From contig NZ_PRKW01000003.1 in the NCBI RefSeq assembly GCF_002927275.1, positions 310,001 through 374,000 of the forward strand: a stretch of DNA of 64,000 nt, read 5' to 3'. Shown here in pieces: positions 42,363 to 51,291 of the stretch; the stretch's first letter is position 1, and every line of letters starts with the position of its first letter. The notes below the pieces were generated by a model, which made no database searches, was not told where the DNA came from, and worked only from the letters and a program-made list of their open reading frames with translations. This DNA comes from Arthrobacter pityocampae (lineage in GTDB: Bacteria; Actinomycetota; Actinomycetes; Actinomycetales; Micrococcaceae). A program made the position numbers and the translations under genes.

Positions 42363-43862
42363 CTAGTAGCGGTACTGCTCCGCCTTGTAGGGACCGGCGA
42401 CGTCGATGTCCAGGTACTCGGCCTGGCCCTTGGTCAGCTCGGTCAGCTCGACGCCGAGCGCGTCCAGGTGCAGGCGGGCGACCTTCTCGTCGAGGACCTT
42501 CGGGAGGACGTACACCTCGTTCTCGTACTCGCGGTTGCCCTCGGCGTCGTCCTGCTCGAACTTCGTGTACAGCTCGATCTGCGCGATCGTCTGGTTGGCG
42601 AAGGAGTTGCTCATGACGAACGAGGGGTGGCCCGTGGCGTTGCCCAGGTTCAGCAGGCGCCCTTCGGACAGCATGATGATCGAGTGCTCCTCCACGCCCG
42701 CGGCCTCGTCGGCGGGGATGACCCACTCGTGGACCTGGGGCTTGATCTCGATCTTCTCGACGCCGGGGATGCGCCCGAGGCCGGCGATGTCGATCTCGTT
42801 GTCGAAGTGCCCGATGTTCCCCACGATGGCCTGGTGCTTCATGCCCGCCATGTGCCGGGCCATGATGACGTCCTTGTTGCCGGTGGTCGTGATGAAGATG
42901 TCGCCCTGCGTGAGCACCGACTCGAGCCTTGCGACCTGGTAACCGTCCATCGCGGCCTGCAGGGCGCAGATGGGGTCGATCTCCGTGACGATCACGCGGG
43001 CGCCCTGGCCGCGCATGGCCTCGGCCGCGCCCTTGCCGACGTCGCCGTACCCGCACACGACGACGACCTTGCCGCCGATCAGCACGTCCGTGGCCCGGTT
43101 CAGGCCGTCGGGCAGCGAGTGTCGGACACCGTACTTGTTGTCGAACTTGGACTTCGTGACGGAGTCGTTGACGTTGATCGCGGGGAAGAGGAGCTTGCCC
43201 TGCGCCGCCAGCTGGTAGAGGCGGTGCACGCCCGTGGTCGTCTCCTCCGTGACGCCCTTGATGCCCGCGGCGATCGTCGTCCACTTCTGCGGCTCCGAGC
43301 CGATCGTGGAGCGGAGGGTGTCGAGGAACACCGTGTACTCGTGGGAGTAGTCGTCGTCGCCCTCCTGCGGGTTCGCGGGCACGGCTCCGAGCGCCTCGAA
43401 CTCGGCGCCCTTGTGCACGAGCATCGTGGCGTCGCCGCCGTCGTCGAGGATCATGTTCGGGCCGAGGCCGTCCGCCTGGCCGGGCCAGGTGAGGATCTGG
43501 GTGGCGGTCCACCAGTAGTCCTCGAGGGACTCGTTCTTCCACGCGAACACGGGCACACCGGCGGGCTCCTCGACGGTGCCGGTCCCGACGACGACGGCCG
43601 CGGCGGCTTCGTCCTGCGTGGAGAAGATGTTGCAGGACGCCCAGCGCACCTCGGCGCCGAGGGCGGTCAGCGTCTCGATGAGGACGGCCGTCTGCACGGT
43701 CATGTGCAGCGATCCGGCGATGCGCGCTCCTGCGAGGGGCTGGGAGTCGGCGAATTCGCGGCGCAGCGCCATGAGTCCGGGCATCTCGTGCTCGGCCAGG
43801 CGGATCTGGTGGCGGCCGGCCTCGGCGAGTGAGAGGTCGGCAACTTTGTGGTCGAAGGTCAT
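42363..43862 (-). CDS. ahcY: Adenosylhomocysteinase
   Basis: A 499-residue NAD-dependent enzyme that splits S-adenosylhomocysteine to homocysteine and adenosine, removing the product inhibitor of methyltransferases. It shows [28 protein letters not shown], the NAD loop [10 protein letters not shown] (about 261-270), and the family C terminus [10 protein letters not shown]. The length matches actinobacterial enzymes, which carry an insertion in the substrate domain. ATG 43862 is conventional. Trm112 lies directly upstream on the same strand, an apt pairing because Trm112-type proteins activate SAM-dependent methyltransferases. Confidence 0.97.
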   Translation of the reverse strand: MTFDHKVADLSLAEAGRHQIRLAEHEMPGLMALRREFADSQPLAGARIAGSLHMTVQTAVLIETLTALGAEVRWASCNIFSTQDEAAAAVVVGTGTVEEPAGVPVFAWKNESLEDYWWTATQILTWPGQADGLGPNMILDDGGDATMLVHKGAEFEALGAVPANPQEGDDDYSHEYTVFLDTLRSTIGSEPQKWTTIAAGIKGVTEETTTGVHRLYQLAAQGKLLFPAINVNDSVTKSKFDNKYGVRHSLPDGLNRATDVLIGGKVVVVCGYGDVGKGAAEAMRGQGARVIVTEIDPICALQAAMDGYQVARLESVLTQGDIFITTTGNKDVIMARHMAGMKHQAIVGNIGHFDNEIDIAGLGRIPGVEKIEIKPQVHEWVIPADEAAGVEEHSIIMLSEGRLLNLGNATGHPSFVMSNSFANQTIAQIELYTKFEQDDAEGNREYENEVYVLPKVLDEKVARLHLDALGVELTELTKGQAEYLDIDVAGPYKAEQYRY

Positions 43863-43911
43863 GGTGTCCTGGTCCTTGGAGGGTCGGGAGGTCGGGGTGC
43901 GGGCGGCCGGG

Positions 43912-44103
43912 TCAGGCGCGCGTGCCGCCCTCGAGGAGTTCGCGGCGGAGGAGCACGGGGATGCCCTCGTCGAGCGTGTAGGTCAGCCGGGTGCCGTCGG
44001 GTCCCGGCGAGGACGTCCGGAGGACATGGCCCTCCTGGACGAGCCTCGACCCCGTGACGGGGCAGCGGAGGACGTCGAGCAGTCGGGGTGGAAGGTTCGC
44101 CAC
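43912..44103 (-). CDS. Trm112-family small protein
   Basis: A 63-residue protein with the Trm112/YcaR fold signature [14 protein letters not shown] near the N terminus and GIPVLLRRE near the end. In other organisms Trm112 is a zinc-ribbon partner that stabilises methyltransferases; here only one of the usual cysteines is kept, as in many bacterial versions. The GTG start at 44103 gives [10 protein letters not shown]. It precedes ahcY by 49 nt on the same strand and is probably cotranscribed with it. Confidence 0.9.
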   Translation of the reverse strand: MANLPPRLLDVLRCPVTGSRLVQEGHVLRTSSPGPDGTRLTYTLDEGIPVLLRRELLEGGTRA

Positions 44104-44207
44104 GGGGAACTCTTTCGCTCGGAAGGAACGGGGATTCTGTCCCCCAGTCTACCGCCGGCGACTTCTCCGGCCTCCACCGGGCGGCCCGGTCGGAGGCGCC
44201 CTGCCCG

Positions 44208-44594
44208 TCAGGGTTCGGGCAGGATCCTGAGGTGGCCGCGCCGGGGGCCGCTGACGCCGGCCGGCGGTTCCATGGGGGCCTTGGCCCCGCGGGGTCCGAC
44301 CGGCGGCGCCTCGACGGTGGGCTCGGCGGCGGCCTCCCGGACGGCGTCGGCCAGGGCCAGGAGGTCGTCGGGATTGTGCTCCGGCGCGGCGTCGGGAAGC
44401 GCCAGGCGGACCACCTCCCAGCCGCGGGGCACGGTGAGGCGTTCGGCGTGGACCGCGCAGAGATCGTAGGTGTGCGGTTCGGCGTAGGTCGCGAGGGGGC
44501 CGAGGACCGCCGTCGAATCCGCGTAGACATAGGTCAGCGTGGCCATCGCCCGCCGGGGGCAGGCCGATCTGGAGCATTGACGGAGTGATCCCAC
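44208..44594 (-). CDS. DUF3499 family protein
   Basis: A 128-residue actinobacterial protein of unknown function. The conserved N terminus has a zinc-ribbon-like pattern: RQCSRSAC near the start and DLCAVHAERL about 40 residues later, around ATLTYVYADSTAVLGPLA. The C-terminal part is Pro/Ala-rich and variable. I place the start at GTG 44594 (MGSLRQCSRSAC), which matches the usual family N terminus; the frame is open farther upstream without support. It lies upstream of Trm112 on the same strand and divergent from a zincin-like gene, the same order as beside whiB2 in Mycobacterium. Confidence 0.88.
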   Translation of the reverse strand: MGSLRQCSRSACPRRAMATLTYVYADSTAVLGPLATYAEPHTYDLCAVHAERLTVPRGWEVVRLALPDAAPEHNPDDLLALADAVREAAAEPTVEAPPVGPRGAKAPMEPPAGVSGPRRGHLRILPEP

Positions 44595-44718
44595 GGGGAT
44601 CCACCCTACCGGGGATCGGCCGCGGAGGACGCCGGGACGCGCCCCGCGGCTCCCCCGCGTCGGTGAGGCAACCCTGCCGGGCACCGGCGCGGGAGTGCGT
44701 GCGGGGCGGTGGAAGGCT

Positions 44719-44724
44719 TAGAGT
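44719..44724 (+). promoter_or_regulatory. Candidate -10 for a leaderless start
   Basis: TAGAGT, with 6 nt between it and the ATG at 44731 and no ribosome-binding site between. Confidence 0.45.
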
Positions 44725-44730
44725 CGTTGC

Positions 44731-45225
44731 ATGCAGGATGCTCCCACACTCTCGGTGAACCTGACCGATCCGGCGGCCGCAGACGAGCGTCCGGCGCGGT
44801 CGTTCTACGAGCGCCGACGCAATCGTCGGGGACGCGGCATGCGCGGTGACCTGCTCCCGCAGTACCTGCCGGGTGCGCGGTCGCGGTCGGAGCAGTTCGA
44901 CGACTGGGTGATGGAATCCGCGCAGCGGCTCGAACGCCTCTGGGGCGAGCGCATCCAGGACGTCCAGATCGTGGTGCAGGAGATCCCGGACGGCCTCGAG
45001 GACATGACGCCCGAGATGCTGCGGGGGCTCCTCGGCTCCTGCTCCCCCGCCTCGCCGCACCGTCCCGCCGTCATCACCATCTACCGGCACCCCGTCCTCA
45101 TGGCCGCGCGGAGCGTCCTGTCCGTGAGCGAGCTCGTGCACGACGTCGTCGTCGAACAGACCGCCGAGCTCATGGGCCTCGCCCCCGAGGCCGTCGATCC
45201 CGCGTACGGGCGCTCCCAGGCCTGA
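44731..45225 (+). CDS. Zincin-family (DUF1025-type) protein with degenerate metal site
   Basis: A 164-residue member of the bacterial metallopeptidase family with the minimal zincin fold. The N-terminal 60 residues are basic and disordered. The core contains VQEIPDGLEDM and ITIYRHPVL, as in the family. The helix that carries HExxH in active members reads VHDVVVEQTAELMGL here, so the two histidines of that motif are missing and peptidase activity is unlikely. Relatives next to whiB2 in other actinobacteria appear similarly changed, so this looks like a lineage feature rather than recent decay. A regulatory or structural role is more likely. The start fits a leaderless mRNA. Confidence 0.85.
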   Translation: MQDAPTLSVNLTDPAAADERPARSFYERRRNRRGRGMRGDLLPQYLPGARSRSEQFDDWVMESAQRLERLWGERIQDVQIVVQEIPDGLEDMTPEMLRGLLGSCSPASPHRPAVITIYRHPVLMAARSVLSVSELVHDVVVEQTAELMGLAPEAVDPAYGRSQA

Positions 45226-45273
45226 GCCGGGCGCACCGGACCGGTCCCCCGGATCACCGGGGGCGACTGCGGG

Positions 45274-47055
45274 CTAGTACCCGAGGTCGACGGGCAGGTC
45301 CTGCGGAGCCGTGACACCGACCGGGACGGCCACGACGGAGATGCCGCTCGTCGTCCCGGGCAGGGTCATGACCTGCGCGCCGTAGACCGGGTCCCCGGTG
45401 GCATCGACGAGCACCGCGACCGGTGACCGGCCGAGGGAGGACGCCGGCACCGTCACCGAGGTGCCTCCCGCGATGCCGATCACCACGGGCTTCCCCAGCA
45501 CGCCGTCGGCGGAGACGGGTGTCAGGGTGATCTCGCCGCGACCGCCGGGTGCCCCCAGGACCAGGGCGGCGTCCACGCCCTCGGCGAGCGCCATCGCGTG
45601 GCCGCTGCCGAGGCGCACGGCCGCCGGAGCGCCGGCGAGGTCCACCGGCTTGCCGTCGTCGGTCCCGCGGGTCACGCGCGCCGCGGCGACCACCGAGACG
45701 TCGGAGGTGACGGCGATCGTGTAGTTGCCCGCGGGCAGGGCATCGAGGGGGACGCCGGTGACGGCTCCCGCCGGCGCGGTGACTACTCCGCCGTCGGGCA
45801 GCTCCACCTCACCGTCGGGCCCGAACACGCGGAGATCGAGCACGGCGTCGCTCGCGCCGGGGACGAGTACCTGCAGTTCGGGGGACGCCGTCGCGTACCC
45901 GTCCTGCTCGCGGATGCGGCGCGCCGTCGCCGTGTCCTGGACGACGACGCCGGGCACCACCTGGGTCAGGCCCGCCGGCGCGCTCGGTGACAGGAGGTCC
46001 ACCCCGCCGGGCGTCAGCCCGCGCAGGACGCTCTGCTGGATGACCCCGGTCACGCGCCCGCCGGCGCTGCGCACACGCACGGCCACGTGCTCCTGGTCGC
46101 CGGCGAAAGCGCCCAGCACGATGCGCCGGGTCTCCCCGGGCGCCACCAGTTCGCCGCGCGTCCCGGCCGCCTCGATGGGGCCGTCCGGCCCGTGGAGTTC
46201 GAGCGACACGGCGGCCGGCGTGCCGGTGGGGTTGGTCAGGGTGAGGACGGAGGACTGCCCCGCGGTGGTCGCGGCCCCCAGGAGCCAGAAATCGCTGGAG
46301 GGAACCTGGCAGGCGGTGGCTGCGAGCCCCCGGAGGTCGCCGTCGGTGGCGGTGTAGGTGGCGCTGGCGGCGGCCACCGGGGTGAGCCCGCCCTGTGCCT
46401 GGGCTCGGAGGACGGACGGGGCGTCGACGGCGGTGCCCCGGGTCACCCCGGCGACGCGGGTGGTCAGGCCGTCCTCGCTGCTCCCGGCGGGACCGCGTGA
46501 TCCGAGGGACGACTCCGGCGCGAACTCGCGGATCAGGTCCAGGGGCTCCTCCCCGCCGACGGGCAGCAGTGCGCTCCCCGTCACGGTGGCGCCGAGGTCG
46601 CTGAGCACCAGGCCGGACACCGTGGTCTTCGCCGTGCGCGAGGCCGGACCGAACTCGGGGTCGTCGCCGTCGCCGCTCGGGGCGACCGGCCGGGGCGGCG
46701 CCGGACACACCGCGGTGTAGTCGCCGGCCGGGACCGCGGCCGCCGGGACCGCGACGTCGGCGTCGGGGCCCGCGGGCAGGGCTGCGGTCACGCCTCCGGA
46801 GGCGACCGCCGCCGTCGCCGCGAGCAGGACGACGCCGGTCGCGGCGCCCAGGGCGGTGCGCAGGCGCGTGGGTGCTCCGACGCCGGCCGCTCGGTCCCGA
46901 GCGTCGGCACGGGCCGCGACGGCCGTCCTCGCGGCACGGGTGTCCCCCGGAGCGACGTCGGTCGCACCCGTCGAGGCGTCCGTCGACGCGTTCGTCGGCA
47001 CGGCGCGGAGCACGGCGTCCCCTGGGGGCCGGCCGGTCCTTCGTCCCCGGATCAC
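45274..47055 (-). CDS. DUF5719 family protein, membrane-anchored
   Basis: A 593-residue protein with a cytoplasmic N-terminal region of about 60 residues, one hydrophobic helix (about 62-85, LGAATGVVLLAATAAVA) and a long extracytoplasmic part of beta-rich repeats, DUF5719. The function is unknown. Its GTG start overlaps the stop of the giant glycosyltransferase gene (GTGA, 47052-47055). This tight coupling, also seen in relatives, suggests the two act together in making or displaying an envelope glycan. The frame is open far upstream, but only as a shadow of the glycosyltransferase gene. Confidence 0.87.
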   Translation of the reverse strand: MIRGRRTGRPPGDAVLRAVPTNASTDASTGATDVAPGDTRAARTAVAARADARDRAAGVGAPTRLRTALGAATGVVLLAATAAVASGGVTAALPAGPDADVAVPAAAVPAGDYTAVCPAPPRPVAPSGDGDDPEFGPASRTAKTTVSGLVLSDLGATVTGSALLPVGGEEPLDLIREFAPESSLGSRGPAGSSEDGLTTRVAGVTRGTAVDAPSVLRAQAQGGLTPVAAASATYTATDGDLRGLAATACQVPSSDFWLLGAATTAGQSSVLTLTNPTGTPAAVSLELHGPDGPIEAAGTRGELVAPGETRRIVLGAFAGDQEHVAVRVRSAGGRVTGVIQQSVLRGLTPGGVDLLSPSAPAGLTQVVPGVVVQDTATARRIREQDGYATASPELQVLVPGASDAVLDLRVFGPDGEVELPDGGVVTAPAGAVTGVPLDALPAGNYTIAVTSDVSVVAAARVTRGTDDGKPVDLAGAPAAVRLGSGHAMALAEGVDAALVLGAPGGRGEITLTPVSADGVLGKPVVIGIAGGTSVTVPASSLGRSPVAVLVDATGDPVYGAQVMTLPGTTSGISVVAVPVGVTAPQDLPVDLGY

Positions 47056-50000
47056 CGGGCACCGCTTCCGCTGGCCGCGGGCTGCGGCCGGGCGACGCCG
47101 TCCGGCGCGTCGTCCACCTGGCCGTCCCCTCGGCCGTTCCACGGCAGGCCGTCTCCGGGGAGGCCGGGCACGGCGCCGTGGCGGTTCTTCGGCCGCACGA
47201 CGGCGGGCCGGGAGGGCAGAGGCAGGGCGAGGAGCAGGGTGAGGCCGAGGACGACGGCCTGGACGGGTTCGACCCACCGCTGGTGGACGCCGACGTAGGA
47301 GATCTCCAGGGTGCCGCCGGCGGCGGGCAGCGCGAAGGCCTGCTGCCAGCCGCCGGACACGGAGTCGAGCCGCCGGCCGTCGAGGCTCGCACGCCACCCG
47401 GGATCCGCCGCCTCGGCCAGGACGAGGCGCCGGCCCTCCGCCCCCGCGGGGACAGCGCCGGCCGCGTCCACCTCCGACGACGGGACGGTCGCCTCGGTGC
47501 GCCCCTCGGGATCGACGACCCGCACCCGGGCCGTGAGGTCCGCGCCGTCCCCGGTGCCGCCGCCGGGCGTGGTCGGGGCGACCCGCCAGAGACGCCCCGT
47601 CTCCGTGTCGCCGACGGCGGTGAGGCCGGGTACGGAGTCGATGCGGCCGCTGAGGAAGTCCCCGGCGGCCGCGGACTGCCGGAGGACGACGAAGCCGACG
47701 CCGAGGTCGCGCAGGTCGGCGCGTGGGTCCGCACCCGTGGCGCCGACGATCACGGCGACGCTCGTCCGCAGGAGCCGGGCGGCCTCGTCCTCCTCCCCGA
47801 GGGTCACCTCCCCGGTGCCCTGCAGGGTGCGGGCGGCGTGGAGGGGATTGAGCGCGTCGAGGGTCGTCCCGGCACCGCGCGCCAGGGCGGCCCGGACGCC
47901 GTCGTCGTCCTCGACCGTGATCACGAGCGTCCTGGTCCTGTCGGGGCCCGTCCCGCGGTCCGCCGCCGTCGCGGGCAGCGGTCGCTCGGGTGCGGGATCC
48001 AGGCGCACCGCCGTGCCGAAGTCCGGCAGCCCGGTGTCCACGGCGGGTGGCTCCTCGGCCGGACTGCCGGGAATCACGTCCGGCGCGGAGGCCGCCGCGG
48101 GAGGGTCGGCCGGCATGGGGACGAGCCACAGACCGAGACTGAGCAGGGGGCCGACCGCGAGGGTCAGCCCCGCGGCGACCCGCAGGACCCGCCGGCCGGC
48201 GCCGGACGGTGCCGCGGGGACGCCGGGATCCCGGCGGCCCGGCAGTCCCGCGAGGGCGGCGGCGAGCAGGCACAGGGTCACGGCGGAGACGAGCGGACCC
48301 GGGAAGACACCGACCAGGGCCGTACCGTCCACCGCGACCGGGAAGCGCGGCGTGAGTGCGCCCAGGGTCAGGGCGAGGATCGCCAGGAGCCAGAACCCCC
48401 GCACGAGGGTGCCGCGTCCACTCCGCCGGAAGAGCGCGACGGTGGCCAGGGTGATCACGGGCCCGCCGATGACGAGCGCGGCGACGAGCGGGAAGGGCAC
48501 CGACCCGGCACCGGCGGCGGGCCCGAGCATCGGGTCGAAGCGGACGGGGAAGCCGAGGAGTTGCTGCCAGGGGGCGGCCGGATCGGCCGCGAGCGGCACG
48601 CCCGGATCGCCGAGGACGCCCCGGGCATCCGGCAGTGCCGAGAGGAGGTACGGCAGGTACAGGGCGACGCCGGGCAGCAGGGTCCACCACAGCGGGCGCG
48701 CCCGCTTCCCCCCGACGATCAGGGCGATGACGAGTCCCACCAGCGCGAAGGCACCGAGGGAGGGCGCCGACGCCGCCACCACGGCGAGGACGAGTCCGGC
48801 GGCCGCACCCGCGGTCCAGCTGCGGGTCCCGCCGAGGCCCGGCTTCACGACGCCGTCCGGCAGGGCTCCGGCGGTCACGGCGCCGCCGACGGCCCGGACG
48901 ACGCCCAGCAGGACCAGGGGAAGGAGGACGTGGGCGAGCAGCGCGCCGAGGCGGCCCTGTCCGAGCGCGACCTGCAGGGCGGGCGCCGCACCCCAGAAGA
49001 CCGCGGCCCAGAGGCGCAGCGCGCGGGACCGGGTGAGGGCACCGGCCGCGAGCCACGCGGCCAGGCCGGCGAGGGGCAGCGCGCAGACCACGGCGACGAC
49101 GACGGCCGTGTTGGTGGAGCCGAGGCCCAGCAGGGACAGCAGCCACAGCACGTACGCGAACGGTGAGCCGTGGGCGGCGAAGCCGGCTCCCAGACCGGTC
49201 CACCAGGTGGTGGCACCGGCCCAGACGGCGCCCGGGGTCGCGGCGACCGGCAGCAGCGCCCCGCCCGCCAGGGCCGGTGCGCCCACGAGGCGGTGGAGTC
49301 CCAGGAGAGCGGCGGCGAGCAGCACCCCGACGGCGAGGACCGCGCCGGCGCCGACCCAGAGCCGCGCCGGGGTGGTGAGGGCCGCGAAGTCGTCGTTGCC
49401 GTCCCCCGAGGGGACGTACTCCTCGGTCCGCTGCAGCGGGTCAGGCCCGGCGGAGGCGCCGCGCGAGGTGAACGCGTCGATGACGGACCGGCGGTGGGAC
49501 CACACCTCACGGCGGGACGTGACGAGCGGGCGGACGATGGAGCGCGGGCGGCGCCGGCTACGGGCTGCGGAGCGGCGGGACCGCCGGAGATGGAGCGGTC
49601 GGCAGGCGCCGGCGACGCTGCCGAGCAGCTGGCCCGCACCGTGGGCGGGGTCCTTCGCCAGGAGTCCGAGGAGCAGCCGGACCAGGCCTCCGAGGACGGC
49701 ACCGACGGCGAGGACGGGCACCATCGGTGCCGCGGCGTGCTTGAGCCGGAGGTAGACCTCGGCGGCCCGCGCACCGTGCGGGGTGGACACCGGGTGCGGT
49801 CTGGACCGCGCGTGACGCAGGACCGCCGTCGGCACCACGACCACGCGGTGGCCGGCAAGACGGTTGCGCCAGCACAGGTCGACGTCGTCGCCCACGCCGT
49901 GGAGGGCCGGGTCGAAGCCGCCGAGGGCGTCCCATACGTCACGGCGGATCAGCATGCCGGCGGAGTTGACCGCGAAGACGTCGCTCCGGGCGTCGTACTG

Positions 50001-50498
50001 CCCCTGGTCGTGCTCGTCGACGTCGATCAGGGTGAGCCGTTCCGCCCACCGGCTGATGGACAGTCCGACGTCCACGAGGGCACGGCGATCGTCCCACGCC
50101 ACCTGCTTGGCGCCGGCGACGGTGACCGAGGGGGCCCGCTCGACGGCGAGGAGCAGTTCGGCGAGCGCACCGGGTTCGGGGGCGGAGTCGTCGTGGAGGA
50201 GCCACAGCCAGTCGTGGCAGCCGCCCTCCCCGGACCCGGCGTACGGCGGTATCCGGGCGACGGCCGTCCTCACGGCCGCGCCGAATCCTGCACGCGCGGG
50301 GGCGCCGATCACGGGACTTCCGGCCGGCAGGCGGAGCTGGAGGACGGACGCCGATCCGTCGGTCGAGCCGGTGTCGACGCCGACGCAGGCATCAGCAGCG
50401 CGGGTCTGGCGTGCGAGGGCTTCCAGGGTTGCCGGGAGGTACCCGGCACCGTTGTGGGCTACGACAACGGCGGTGACCCGGAGGTACTCCTGAATCAG
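47052..50498 (-). CDS. Large GT2 glycosyltransferase with polytopic membrane domain
   Basis: A protein of about 1148 residues. The first 230 residues form a GT-A family 2 domain (TAVVVAHNGAGYLP, VGVDTGSTDGS, LLHDDSAPEPG with the nucleotide-sugar Asp pair near 100). After one helix and a basic linker come a dozen or so membrane helices and an extracytoplasmic C-terminal domain. It probably builds an envelope glycan, but donor and acceptor are unknown. The start is unclear: no ATG, GTG or TTG lies between the whiB stop and the conserved TAVVVAHN. CTG 50498, overlapping the whiB stop (CTGA), or ATT 50495 are the best options; CAGGAG at 50487-50492 would otherwise point to a GTC. Confidence 0.88.
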   Translation of the reverse strand: MIQEYLRVTAVVVAHNGAGYLPATLEALARQTRAADACVGVDTGSTDGSASVLQLRLPAGSPVIGAPARAGFGAAVRTAVARIPPYAGSGEGGCHDWLWLLHDDSAPEPGALAELLLAVERAPSVTVAGAKQVAWDDRRALVDVGLSISRWAERLTLIDVDEHDQGQYDARSDVFAVNSAGMLIRRDVWDALGGFDPALHGVGDDVDLCWRNRLAGHRVVVVPTAVLRHARSRPHPVSTPHGARAAEVYLRLKHAAAPMVPVLAVGAVLGGLVRLLLGLLAKDPAHGAGQLLGSVAGACRPLHLRRSRRSAARSRRRPRSIVRPLVTSRREVWSHRRSVIDAFTSRGASAGPDPLQRTEEYVPSGDGNDDFAALTTPARLWVGAGAVLAVGVLLAAALLGLHRLVGAPALAGGALLPVAATPGAVWAGATTWWTGLGAGFAAHGSPFAYVLWLLSLLGLGSTNTAVVVAVVCALPLAGLAAWLAAGALTRSRALRLWAAVFWGAAPALQVALGQGRLGALLAHVLLPLVLLGVVRAVGGAVTAGALPDGVVKPGLGGTRSWTAGAAAGLVLAVVAASAPSLGAFALVGLVIALIVGGKRARPLWWTLLPGVALYLPYLLSALPDARGVLGDPGVPLAADPAAPWQQLLGFPVRFDPMLGPAAGAGSVPFPLVAALVIGGPVITLATVALFRRSGRGTLVRGFWLLAILALTLGALTPRFPVAVDGTALVGVFPGPLVSAVTLCLLAAALAGLPGRRDPGVPAAPSGAGRRVLRVAAGLTLAVGPLLSLGLWLVPMPADPPAAASAPDVIPGSPAEEPPAVDTGLPDFGTAVRLDPAPERPLPATAADRGTGPDRTRTLVITVEDDDGVRAALARGAGTTLDALNPLHAARTLQGTGEVTLGEEDEAARLLRTSVAVIVGATGADPRADLRDLGVGFVVLRQSAAAGDFLSGRIDSVPGLTAVGDTETGRLWRVAPTTPGGGTGDGADLTARVRVVDPEGRTEATVPSSEVDAAGAVPAGAEGRRLVLAEAADPGWRASLDGRRLDSVSGGWQQAFALPAAGGTLEISYVGVHQRWVEPVQAVVLGLTLLLALPLPSRPAVVRPKNRHGAVPGLPGDGLPWNGRGDGQVDDAPDGVARPQPAASGSGAR

Positions 50499-51034
50499 AC
50501 TGCTCGCTTCCGCAGCCGGCGGCGCTCCCGCTCGGACAGACCGCCCCAGATACCGAAGCGCTCGTCGTTCTCCAGCGCGTACTCGAGGCACTCCGACTTC
50601 ACGATGCAGGATCCGCACACCTTCTTGGCGTCGCGGGTGGACCCGCCCTTCTCCGGGAAGAAGGCCTCCGGGTCGGTCTGCGCGCACAGGGCGTCCGCCT
50701 GCCACGACAGCTCGCCGTCGTCGTCGACGTTACCCGGCACGAGCGGGACCTCGATCCATCCGGGCTCCTCAGCAGGCACCTCCGGGGCGAGGCCCGGAAG
50801 GACGAGGAGGCTGCTGGGGCCGTCGACGTCGGGGAGAAGCGTGAGGGTCTGATGGGCGCTGAGGAACGCGGTGGCCTGGTCCTCGAGCGAGCGCATGCCT
50901 TCGCGGTACCGTTCGCTCGCCTGCGGGTCGGCGGGATCGAGGAACCAGTCGGCGGGAACGCCCCGTGACCCGTAGCGGGCCGAAGCCTGCGCTGCGATAT
51001 CCGGTCGTTCCTGTATGCGTTCTGCCTGCCCCAT
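50495..51034 (-). CDS. whiB: WhiB-family iron-sulfur regulator (WhiB2-like)
   Basis: A 179-residue protein. The C-terminal half is a full WhiB domain with the four cluster ligands Cys117, Cys140, Cys143 and Cys149, the turn GIWGG (161-165), and the basic tail RRRLRKR. The N-terminal 110 residues are a variable acidic extension. Location beside DUF3499, the zincin-like gene and manA matches whiB2 (whmD) of Mycobacterium and whiB of Streptomyces, which control cell division and septation. ATG 51034 with GGAAGG upstream is preferred to the longer frame from 51118. Its promoter carries a perfect palindrome. Confidence 0.95.
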   Translation of the reverse strand: MGQAERIQERPDIAAQASARYGSRGVPADWFLDPADPQASERYREGMRSLEDQATAFLSAHQTLTLLPDVDGPSSLLVLPGLAPEVPAEEPGWIEVPLVPGNVDDDGELSWQADALCAQTDPEAFFPEKGGSTRDAKKVCGSCIVKSECLEYALENDERFGIWGGLSERERRRLRKRAV

Positions 51035-51117
51035 GATCAGCCTTCCCGGTGTTGCTGTTCCGGCATCAGCATGGGTCGACCCTCGCGCCCGCCTGCCGGA
51101 ACAGATCCGTTGCCCCA

Positions 51118-51147
51118 ATTACACGGGTGTAACACGAGTCACGTCAA
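51118..51147 (-). promoter_or_regulatory. whiB promoter with overlapping 14-bp palindrome
   Basis: On the minus strand TTGACG (51147-51142), an 18-bp spacer, and TGTAAT (51123-51118). The perfect palindrome TTACAC-GG-GTGTAA (51119-51132) covers the -10 and part of the spacer, so a bound protein would block RNA polymerase. AACACGAGT at 51131-51139 is repeated at 51184-51192. Confidence 0.65.
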
Positions 51148-51177
51148 GCGGCCAGCCGAACCTTATAGAGTCAGGGC

Positions 51178-51183
51178 TTGACA
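51178..51183 (+). promoter_or_regulatory. Consensus -35 facing the TIGR03089 gene
   Basis: TTGACA, a full -35 match, 109 nt before the ATG at 51292. No clear -10 is seen at 16-18 bp, so the call is tentative. Confidence 0.3.
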
Positions 51184-51291
51184 AACACGAGTGGCACGCC
51201 GTTCAAACTACCTGTTTTTGTCGATCCGTAAGCAAGTAGTCCCAACCGCGCGCAGCGCGCCACCCGACCCCCGAGCCGGAAGAGGCCCATC

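Noticed and set aside
43863-43911. SAH riboswitch before ahcY
   Set aside because: Only 49 nt separate ahcY from the gene upstream, and no suitable fold is evident.
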